Assembly: GCA_900542275.1 (NCBI GenBank)
Contig: UQMW01000010.1
Span: forward strand, 1-55,565
Reading direction: 5' to 3'
Length of the DNA stretch: 55,565 bases
Source: an uncultured Collinsella sp.
Lineage (GTDB): Bacteria; Actinomycetota; Coriobacteriia; Coriobacteriales; Coriobacteriaceae
The notes below the pieces were generated by a model, which was not told the origin of the DNA, made no database searches, and saw only the letters and a program-made list of their open reading frames with translations. The position numbers and the translations under genes are program-made. Shown piece after piece: positions 48,302-55,565 of this stretch (positions within the stretch are counted from its first letter, which is position 1; the number at the start of each line of letters is the position of its first letter).

Positions 48302-49606
48302 TTAGGCATCCCAGGCGTCGCGGCCGCGCAGCGCGCGCAGGCCGATGTCGTGGCGCAGGGTCTTGCCTTCAAAATCAATCTTCTCGCAGGCCTCGTAGGC
48401 AAGGTTGCGAGCGTTCTCGAACGTGTCACCCAGAGCGGTTACGGCAAGCACGCGGCCGCCGTTGGTCACGAGCTGGCCATCCACCACGGCGGTGCCCGCG
48501 TGGTACACGGTCACGTTCTCCATGGCCTCGGCATCCTCAATACCAGTGATGACCTTGCCCTTCTCGTAGCTGCCGGGATAGCCCGCGCTCGTCAGGACAA
48601 CGGCCACGGCCCACTCGTCACGCCAGTCGAGCTCAATCTGATCGAGCTCGCAGTTGGCGCAGGCGAGCATGACCTCAACCAGGTCGTTCTTAAGGCGCGG
48701 CAGCACGACCTGCGTCTCGGGGTCGCCAAAGCGGGCATTGAACTCCAGCACCTTGGGGCCGGCAGGCGTGAGCATAAAGCCGCCATACAGGCAGCCGCGG
48801 TAGTCGATGCCCTCGGCAGCAAGCTCGGCAACGGTCTGCTCCATGACCGCCACCATGGTGGCGTGCTCCTCGTCGGTCACGATGGGCACCGGGCTGTAGA
48901 CGCCCATGCCGCCGGTGTTGGGGCCCTTGTCGCCCTCGAGGGCGCGCTTGTGGTCCTGCGAGGTGGCCATGGGGCGCACGGTCTTGCCGTCGGTAAAGGC
49001 GAGCAGTGAGCACTCGGGACCAACGAGCATCTCCTCGATAACCACGGTGTTGCCGGCATCGCCAAAGGTGCCGCCAAAGCACTCGCGCACGGCCTCCTCG
49101 GCCTGCTCAAGTTCGGTCGCCACGATAACGCCCTTGCCCGCGGCAAGGCCGTCGGCCTTCACGACCAGCGGAGCGCCCTGCTCGCGCACGTAGGCGAGAG
49201 CCGAAGCCTCGTCGGTAAACGAACCATAGGCTGCCGTCGGAATGCCCGCACGCTCCATGAGCTGCTTGGAGAACAGCTTGGAGCCCTCCATCTGGGCGCC
49301 CTCGGCACCCGGGCCAAAGCAGGGAATACCCGCCGCGCGCACGGCGTCGGCCACGCCCGCCACGAGCGGAGCCTCGGGACCAATTACCACGAGTCCGCAT
49401 CCGTGGCTCTGCGCAAACGCCGCCACGGCCGCAGGATCGCAGTCGTCGAGAACAACGTTCTCGCCGCAGCTCGCGGTGCCGCCGTTGCCCGGCGCGATGT
49501 AGAGCTTGCCGGCGCGCGGTGATGCTGCGAGCTTAGCTGCCAAAGCATGCTCACGGCCGCCGCTGCCCAACAACAGGATGTCGATGGTTTGAGTGTCCGC
49601 CTTCAA
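48302..49606 (-). CDS. purD: phosphoribosylamine-glycine ligase, TTG start
   Basis: Joins phosphoribosylamine to glycine with ATP in purine synthesis. It has 434 residues if begun at TTG 49606, which has GAGGAGG six bases before it. No ATG or GTG near the family start fits, and the frame upstream runs through the purA terminator. Motifs: ILLLGSGGREHALAAKLA, APGNGGTA, the ATP-grasp PLVVKADGLAAGKGVIVA, EEMLVGPECSLLAFTDG and KVLEFNARFGDPETQVVLPRL. It is followed at 21 nt by the NUDIX gene. Confidence 0.95.
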   Translation of the reverse strand: MKADTQTIDILLLGSGGREHALAAKLAASPRAGKLYIAPGNGGTASCGENVVLDDCDPAAVAAFAQSHGCGLVVIGPEAPLVAGVADAVRAAGIPCFGPGAEGAQMEGSKLFSKQLMERAGIPTAAYGSFTDEASALAYVREQGAPLVVKADGLAAGKGVIVATELEQAEEAVRECFGGTFGDAGNTVVIEEMLVGPECSLLAFTDGKTVRPMATSQDHKRALEGDKGPNTGGMGVYSPVPIVTDEEHATMVAVMEQTVAELAAEGIDYRGCLYGGFMLTPAGPKVLEFNARFGDPETQVVLPRLKNDLVEVMLACANCELDQIELDWRDEWAVAVVLTSAGYPGSYEKGKVITGIEDAEAMENVTVYHAGTAVVDGQLVTNGGRVLAVTALGDTFENARNLAYEACEKIDFEGKTLRHDIGLRALRGRDAWDA

Positions 49607-49660
49607 GGGTGCCTCCTCTATGGATGAATGGCCCGCTCCGCACGAGCCCTTTGCAAGCAA

Positions 49661-49702
49661 ATATACCCCTCGGCCGCCCGTCCGGGCTGCAAAGGGGTAT
49701 AT
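49661..49702 (-). terminator. intrinsic terminator after purA
   Basis: ATATACCCCT ... AGGGGTATAT enclosing a second stem GCCCG TC CGGGC. Confidence 0.78.
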
Positions 49703-49724
49703 CGCAATAACCAAATAGTCCCGA

Positions 49725-51011
<1,287 letters not shown>

Positions 51012-51104
51012 GTTTACTCCTTACATTCATGGACTGTCTACGCGCCACGCCGGCACGCAGAAGCACAAAACATTCCCAGTATACCCGTGCAACGGGTGCC
51101 TGTC

Positions 51105-52496
51105 CTACTCCTCGGCATGCGCCCCATCAAGCTCATAGAACTTCGTGGATGCCGGCAGGAACATCAGGTCGACGTCGCCGATCGGGCCCGAACGGTTCTT
51201 GGCCACGACAATACGCGTGACGCCCTCGTCGGGTCGATCGTCGCGCGAGGCTTCGGCCTCGTCGGCGGAGCGGTCCAAGAACATAACGATATCGGCGTCC
51301 TGCTCGATGGAGCCCGATTCACGAAGGTCGGAAAGCTGCGGGCGCTTGCCGGTACGGGATTCGACCTGACGCGAGAGCTGCGACAGCGCGATGAGCGGGA
51401 TCTTGAGCTCCTTGGCCATGATCTTCAGACCACGCGACATCTCGGAGACCTCGACGGTACGGCTCTCGGAGCGGCGTCCCGGCGGAGGACTCACCAGCTG
51501 CAGGTAGTCCAGGATGATGATAGCTTTCTCCTTGTTGTGGAGCATGCGGCGGCTCTTGGCGCGAATCTCGGTCACTGTGGTGCCGGGCGTATCGTCAATC
51601 AGAATATCGAGCTTGGACAAGGTCTGCGTGGCCTCGTTGATATTTGCCCACTGCTCGGGGCTAATGCGGCCCATGCGGAAGTCACTGATCGAGATCATGG
51701 CGTAGGCGCAAATCAGACGCTGGGCAATTTCCTTGCCCGACATCTCCAGCGAGAAGAAGCCGACGGTATAACCGGCAGCGGCAGCGTTGAGCGCCAGATT
51801 CAGGGCGAACGACGTCTTACCCACAGCAGGGCGGGCGCCGATGATGATGAGCTGGCCCTCGCGAAAACCCATGAGCATGCGGTCGAGCGACGGGAAGCCC
51901 GTGGGCACGCCCGCAGCCTGGCCGCCTGCCTGGCACACTTCCTCGGCCTCGTTATAGGCCTCGACCATAAACTCGGTCAGCGTCTTGTAGCTCGACTTGA
52001 CCTCGCGCGCCGTGACCTTGAGCAGCTTGCTCTCGGCCAGCTCCACGACCTCTTTGGTATCGGTGGGAGCGTTATAGGCCAGCGCGTTGATCTCGTTGGT
52101 GGCGCCGATCAGCTCACGCAGCATCGAATCGCGGCGAACGATGGCGGCATGGTGCTGCCAGTTGACGAGCGACAGGGTCTGACCCATCAACTCCAAAATG
52201 TAGGCCTCGCCGCCCACGGCATCAAGCTTGTTGATGCTTCGCAGGTAATCGATCAGCGAGATGGAGTCGATGGGAATGCGGCTGTTGTACATATCGACCA
52301 TCGCGGTATAGATGGTCTTATGAATGGGCCGGTAGAAGTCATCGGGCTGCAGCTCGACCTGGGCCTCTTCGACCACCTCGGGCGATAGCAGCATAGCGGC
52401 CAGTACATTGGCCTCTGCATCTTGGTTTTGGGGAAGACCCAACTTTGAGCCGCGGTCCTCAACCGTCAGCCCGGTCTCCCTATCGTCGTATGCCAT
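51105..52496 (-). CDS. dnaB: replicative DNA helicase
   Basis: Hexameric 5' to 3' helicase at the replication fork. It has 463 residues from the ATG at 52496 (GAGGATGCTC before it; ATGs at 52508 and 52502 are alternatives). The N-terminal domain starts LPQNQDAEANVLAAMLL. The RecA-like domain has Walker A GARPAVGKTSFALN, FSLEMSGKEIAQRL, and Walker B AIIILDYLQLV, with RESGSIEQDADIVMFLDR near the end. No intein is present. It is separated from rplI by a terminator and about 150 nt, so it has its own promoter. Confidence 0.96.
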   Translation of the reverse strand: MAYDDRETGLTVEDRGSKLGLPQNQDAEANVLAAMLLSPEVVEEAQVELQPDDFYRPIHKTIYTAMVDMYNSRIPIDSISLIDYLRSINKLDAVGGEAYILELMGQTLSLVNWQHHAAIVRRDSMLRELIGATNEINALAYNAPTDTKEVVELAESKLLKVTAREVKSSYKTLTEFMVEAYNEAEEVCQAGGQAAGVPTGFPSLDRMLMGFREGQLIIIGARPAVGKTSFALNLALNAAAAGYTVGFFSLEMSGKEIAQRLICAYAMISISDFRMGRISPEQWANINEATQTLSKLDILIDDTPGTTVTEIRAKSRRMLHNKEKAIIILDYLQLVSPPPGRRSESRTVEVSEMSRGLKIMAKELKIPLIALSQLSRQVESRTGKRPQLSDLRESGSIEQDADIVMFLDRSADEAEASRDDRPDEGVTRIVVAKNRSGPIGDVDLMFLPASTKFYELDGAHAEE

Positions 52497-52649
52497 GAGC
52501 ATCCTCATTCATGTCGCTTGCGAGCATCCATAGTATCAGCCACGGTCCCAAAACGCGCCGCGCGCCGCCAATCATCACCGAACCAAACGGATGAACGGTC
52601 CTGTGTATAGGACTTCGACGCAACGTTCACCATGACACTCACTCAGCGC

Positions 52650-52690
52650 AAAAAAACAAAAGGGCGCCCTGGTTTCCCAGAGCGCCCTTC
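52650..52690 (-). terminator. intrinsic terminator after rplI
   Basis: Minus strand: AAGGGCGCTCTGG, GAAA loop, CCAGGGCGCCCTTTTG then TTTTTTT. Confidence 0.9.
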
Positions 52691-52721
52691 TTAGAACAAG
52701 ATTGTTGCGTTGCAGCAAATG

Positions 52722-53261
52722 CTACTCGGCAGCAGCCTCAGTCTCGACCTCGGCGGTCTCGGCCTCGGCGACCTCAGCGGCCTCCTCGACCTCAGCCTCG
52801 GCAGCGAGCTCCTCGGCGGTAACGCCGACGAGAACGACAACCTCGGCCTTGATCTCGCGGTACAGCGAGATGGCAACGGTGTGGGCACCGGCAACCTTGA
52901 TGGGCTTACCGAGCTCGACGCGCTTGCGGTCGATGTCCATACCGAGCTGAGCCTTGATGGCGTCAGCGATCATAGCGGCGGTAACGGAGCCAAAGAGGAT
53001 GCCCTCGTCGCCGACCTTGACGTCAACGGTGACCTGCTTGCCCTCGAGGGCAGCCTTGGTCTCGTTGGCGGTAGCCAAACGGACGGCCTCGCGCTTGGCG
53101 ATGTTGTTGCGACGCTCGTCAAGCTGCTTGAGGTTGCCCTTGGTGGCGGCAACAGCGAGCTTCTTGGGGAACAGGAAGTTCTCAGCGTAACCCTGAGCGA
53201 CCTCTACGACGTCACCCTCGCCGCCCTTGCCCTTGATCTCATCGAGAAGAATAACCTTCAT
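52722..53261 (-). CDS. rplI: ribosomal protein bL9 with acidic C-terminal tail
   Basis: Large-subunit protein. It has 179 residues, about 30 more than usual. The N-terminal domain VILLDEIKGKGGEGDVVEVAQGYAENFLFPKKLA is canonical, followed by the long helix and the RNA-binding C-domain ending near 148. The rest is an Ala/Glu-rich tail (ELAAEAEVEEAAEVAEAE and on). GAAGGGAGACGCATC precedes the ATG. It is the last gene of rpsF-ssb-rpsR-rplI. Confidence 0.95.
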   Translation of the reverse strand: MKVILLDEIKGKGGEGDVVEVAQGYAENFLFPKKLAVAATKGNLKQLDERRNNIAKREAVRLATANETKAALEGKQVTVDVKVGDEGILFGSVTAAMIADAIKAQLGMDIDRKRVELGKPIKVAGAHTVAISLYREIKAEVVVLVGVTAEELAAEAEVEEAAEVAEAETAEVETEAAAE

Positions 53262-53276
53262 GATGCGTCTCCCTTC

Positions 53277-53543
53277 TTAGCCGCGGTCGCGGTTGCCACG
53301 AGAGGAAACCACGGGGACGGTGTACGGCAGGAGAGCCATCTCGCGGGCGCGCTTGATGGCGTTGGCGATGTCATGCTGATGCTGCGTGCAAGCGCCAGTG
53401 ACGCGACGGGGCTTGATCTTGCCACGGTCGGTCATGTACTTACGGAGAAGCTGAGTGTCCTTATAGTCGATGAACTCAGTGTTCTCCTTGCAGAACTGGC
53501 AGTACTTACGACGCGGCTGACGTGCAGAAAAATCATTAGCCAT
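53277..53543 (-). CDS. rpsR: ribosomal protein bS18
   Basis: Small-subunit protein that pairs with S6. It has 88 residues from ATG 53543 (GAAAGGTATTTTGAC before it). RKYCQFCKENTEFIDYKDTQLL and the KIKPRRVTGACTQHQHDIANAIKRAREMALLP core are diagnostic. Cys residues in YCQFC mark the Cys-bearing form, though the full zinc set is not evident. It lies between ssb and rplI. Confidence 0.96.
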   Translation of the reverse strand: MANDFSARQPRRKYCQFCKENTEFIDYKDTQLLRKYMTDRGKIKPRRVTGACTQHQHDIANAIKRAREMALLPYTVPVVSSRGNRDRG

Positions 53544-53615
53544 GTCAAAATACCTTTCGTTTGGCAACTTCGGCGAACCGAAGCCGCCTCTCACTCAAAA
53601 ATAGGTGAACAACCC

Positions 53616-54068
53616 TTAGAACGGGATGTCCTCATCGTAGACGTCGACCGCGGGCGGCGTAGCCACCGGTGCGGCAGGACGTGCTGCGGGCGCGGGAGCT
53701 GCGGGGGCGTAACCGCCCTGATCGTAGCCACCCTGGCCACCACGGGAGCTCATAAACTCGATCTCATCGACGATGACCTCAAGCTTGCTCCGGCGCTGAC
53801 CATCGCGCTCCCAAGAGCTGTAGCGCAGCTTGCCCTCGATCGCGACCTTGTTTCCCTTTGCCAGGAAACGGCTCACGGCCTCGGCGCGCGTGCCGAACAT
53901 AGTGCAGTCGACAAAGTTGGGATAGTCCTCCCACTCGCCAGTCTGCGGGTTGCGGCGACGATCGTTCACGGCGACGCCAAAGGACAGAACCTGGGTTCCG
54001 CCGGCGGTGGCGCGCAGCTCGGGATCACGCGTGAGGTTACCGGTGATGTTCACTCGATTGATGCTCAT
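53616..54068 (-). CDS. ssb: single-stranded DNA-binding protein
   Basis: Binds ssDNA as a tetramer and recruits repair and replication partners. It has 150 residues. The OB-fold begins INRVNITGNLTRDPELRAT and includes FGVAVNDRRR, FVDCTMFGTRAEAVSRFLAKG and KVAIEGKLRYSSWERDG. A Gly/Ala/Pro-rich linker leads to the partner-binding tip YDEDIPF. It lies between rpsF and rpsR, as in many bacteria. Confidence 0.97.
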   Translation of the reverse strand: MSINRVNITGNLTRDPELRATAGGTQVLSFGVAVNDRRRNPQTGEWEDYPNFVDCTMFGTRAEAVSRFLAKGNKVAIEGKLRYSSWERDGQRRSKLEVIVDEIEFMSSRGGQGGYDQGGYAPAAPAPAARPAAPVATPPAVDVYDEDIPF

Positions 54069-54116
54069 AACTCACTACTTCCTCTTGGGGCACAAGCCCA
54101 GTCCAAAACGACAGTC

Positions 54117-54410
54117 TTACTCCTGGTCGTCGCGACGGACGATCATGTGGCGGACCACAGCGTCGGTGATGCGCAGGACGCGATCAAGCTCGGCGATCTG
54201 GGTAGGATCTGCGTGGAAGTTGATGAGGGTGTAGTCACCATCGGTGAGGTCGTTGATCTCGTAGGCGAGCTTGCGCTTGCCCCACTCGTCAACGGAGTCG
54301 ACCTTGCCAGCGCCCTCAGCGATCGTGGTATCGATACGCTTCATAACAGCGAGACGAGTCTCGGGGTCGAGCGACGGGTCAACAAAGAACAGCAGTTCAT
54401 AAGCCTTCAT
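54117..54410 (-). CDS. rpsF: ribosomal protein bS6
   Basis: Small-subunit protein, 97 residues from ATG 54410 (AGAGGAGGTGACAAT before it). YELLFFVDPSLDPETRLAVMKR, DEWGKRKLAYEINDLTDGDYTLINF and LDRVLRITDAVVRHMIVRRD are diagnostic. It is the first gene of the operon, with a well-formed promoter and a leader hairpin upstream that may be the S6:S18 autoregulatory site. Confidence 0.96.
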   Translation of the reverse strand: MKAYELLFFVDPSLDPETRLAVMKRIDTTIAEGAGKVDSVDEWGKRKLAYEINDLTDGDYTLINFHADPTQIAELDRVLRITDAVVRHMIVRRDDQE

Positions 54411-54436
54411 ATTGTCACCTCCTCTGGGCAAATGTG

Positions 54437-54465
54437 GCTTCAGGTCGTGAAGGTGCGCCTGAAGC
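54437..54465 (-). promoter_or_regulatory. leader hairpin of rpsF, possible S6:S18 site
   Basis: Minus strand GCTTCAGG, a 13-nt loop with GCGCACC, CCTGAAGC, between the promoter and the ribosome-binding site. rpsF leaders in many phyla fold into an S6:S18-binding hairpin. The key bulged CCG was not clearly identified here. Confidence 0.4.
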
Positions 54466-54481
54466 AGGAAAAGACTTGGTA

Positions 54482-54510
54482 ATAATATCTTTCAACCTCC
54501 CAGGCTGCAA
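54482..54510 (-). promoter_or_regulatory. sigma-70-type promoter of the rpsF operon
   Basis: Minus strand TTGCAG (54505-54510), 17-nt spacer, TATTAT (54482-54487); about 72 nt before rpsF. Confidence 0.75.
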
Positions 54511-55071
54511 GAATTTGCAGTTACAACCTCATGACCTCCACATATGCCCATACTCACACGACGTTTCATGCGCATTCCAACCAAATGCTGACCAAAAGCT
54601 TGACGGATCTGTTGACAAGATACGGTGCCGTGGGGACAAGCTGAGCCAAGCCGCAGGTCAACGGGCACAAGGCTGTGGTCGCAAAATGCATACCAGTGGC
54701 CCACAGCACCACCCAAAGATTTTTAAATTCATTGCCAAGTCGCTTATGAATACCTTTTTTGAACAATTGAGTTGATCAACCACGCTGGTCGGAAGCCGTT
54801 TTTTGGCACCTCAAGCCCCACTGCAGCGCCAAGCACGGCCAAGCGTGGTTGATTTTCAATCTCAACGCAACAGCCTGAACGGAACACGCGTTTCCGCAGC
54901 TAGCGCAACGCGGAGATAGCTCCCGGCACCTGGCCATCACCTCGTTTCCGCAGGTGGAGAGGCCATGGAGGCCGGTGCCCCCATGCCGCCGACGCATGCT
55001 CCGCCAGCCCGCCGCGCAGCCGTTCCGGACTCAGCGCAACGGGCCCTCCGGCCCATGTCCCGGCACGCCGC
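54511..55071. other. gene-free region between rpsF promoter and IS30 transposase
   Basis: No supported gene. It contains an inverted pair ATCAACCACGC-TGG (54775-54788) and CCAAGCGTGGTTGAT (54839-54853), and an 11-bp direct repeat CGTTTCCGCAG at 54889 and 54943. The IS30 terminal repeat should lie in the right part, but it cannot be fixed without the other end. Base composition rises sharply in GC from about 54960. Confidence 0.6.
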
Positions 55072-55565
55072 CTATCCCGCCAGCGGCCCCTCGCCCCTCG
55101 CGGCCCTGGCCCTGTCGATGCAGCCGGGCGTGAGGTCGAGCTCGCCGGGCGCCAGCTCCTCTATCCCGAACGCGTCCATGAGGGCGGAGGCGTCCTCCCC
55201 GAGGGCCATCCGCAGCACGCGCGCCGGCGTCAGGAACCCGAGCGCCCCCCTCGGCTCGGAGTTCACCTGCGACATGAGCAGCGCGCAGTCCGCCGCCGTC
55301 AGCCGGTCGAACCTGGCCCCGGCGCCCTTGGGCAGCAGCTTCCTGATCTCGACGTGGTTCTTCTCGCACGCGCCCTTCTGCTGGCTCTGCCGGGGGTCGC
55401 AGTAGAAGAGCCTGGTCTCGCCGTCCCGCTCGCCGAGCAGCGCCGCGATGGCGCCCTCGTCGGCGAACTCGCTCCCGTTGTCGGTGAGCACGGCTCCGAA
55501 GGCGCGCCTCGCGCCGTCCTCGCCGAGGACCCCGCGCAGGGAGGAGAGCGCCGCCAGGACCGAGG
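55072..55565 (-). CDS. IS30-family transposase, C-terminal part (cut by window edge)
   Basis: DDE transposase fragment. About 163 residues are visible and the frame is open to the window edge. The second catalytic Asp is in LTDNGSEF and the Glu in QKGACEKNH, spaced as in IS30. The segments RLFYCDPRQSQQKGACEKNH, IRKLLPKGAGARFDRLT and MSQVNSEPRGALGFLTPARVL are the family C-terminus. GC content is very high and codon use differs from the neighbours, suggesting a recent arrival. Whether the copy is intact cannot be told. Confidence 0.88.
   Translation of the reverse strand, partial: SVLAALSSLRGVLGEDGARRAFGAVLTDNGSEFADEGAIAALLGERDGETRLFYCDPRQSQQKGACEKNHVEIRKLLPKGAGARFDRLTAADCALLMSQVNSEPRGALGFLTPARVLRMALGEDASALMDAFGIEELAPGELDLTPGCIDRARAARGEGPLAG

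Noticed and set aside
47513..49009. 498-codon open frame opposite the NUDIX and purD genes
   Set aside because: Spans two well-supported genes and their gap; no start signal.
51087..51104. Another CTGTCC-type hairpin next to dnaB
   Set aside because: Only GGTGCCTGTCC remains, with no pairing partner within the gap.
52710..54482. 590-codon open frame opposite rplI, rpsR, ssb and rpsF
   Set aside because: Runs antisense through four genes of a ribosomal operon and their spacers.
54776..54997. 73-codon open frame upstream of rpsF
   Set aside because: Contains inverted and direct repeats, is Cys/Arg-rich and has no start signal.

Overview
The window is a high-GC actinobacterial chromosome segment that looks like Collinsella or a close relative (Coriobacteriia). 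The basis is the protein style, the gut-type surface glycosidase with a sorting signal, the mannose-family PTS, the BL0693-type fused ECF ATPase, and very frequent palindromic intergenic DNA. The species call is an inference, since no rRNA or other marker is in view. Most genes are core metabolism on the minus strand, in compact operons.

Layout. (1) 1-2351: start of folP (cut by the window edge), a zinc sirtuin and exodeoxyribonuclease III. (2) 2886-6236: an ECF vitamin-type transporter operon (ecfT, a fused double-ATPase ecfA, an S component). (3) 6333-12390, plus strand: glmU, prs, pth, then a NfnSL-type bifurcating transhydrogenase pair. (4) 12391-12850: a gene-free stretch holding a regular array of a 15-bp word in alternating orientation every 40 bp, enclosed by inverted hairpins. 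(5) 12851-16552: polar amino-acid ABC transporter operon ending in a cytidylate-kinase-like gene. (6) 16775-19966: YqeY protein, parvulin-type foldase, lone PTS EIIA, and a RelB/PIN toxin-antitoxin pair. (7) 20118-23737: purF-purM-purN. (8) 24032-27333: CmpB-like membrane protein, degenerate MoaE-like protein, class B sortase, purE. (9) 27551-39396: a 2137-residue cell-wall-anchored GH31 enzyme, a MarR regulator, a mannose-family PTS operon (IIA-IIB-IIC-IID) and a divergent GntR/UTRA regulator. A shared TGTACCNNACAT motif precedes the GH31 gene, the PTS operon and gntR, suggesting one glycan-use regulon. (10) 39617-44372: carAB with a PyrR-type hairpin at the carA ribosome-binding site. (11) 44580-51011: a membrane protein, an ABC exporter, a NUDIX hydrolase, purD and purA. 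(12) 51105-54410: rpsF-ssb-rpsR-rplI, then dnaB. (13) 54411-55565: gene-free DNA and the end of an IS30-family transposase cut by the window edge.

Purine genes (purF, M, N, E, D, A, plus prs) and pyrimidine entry (carAB) are spread over several transcription units. The most unusual content is not coding. It includes the 40-bp-period array, dispersed hairpins with a CTGTCCCC core and different arms at each site, long perfect inverted repeats around terminators, an about 190-bp element with terminal inverted repeats read in frame inside the ECF ATPase linker, and a structured about 100-nt sequence between the exporter and NUDIX genes. All functional calls rest on reading the translated sequences; no database search was made.
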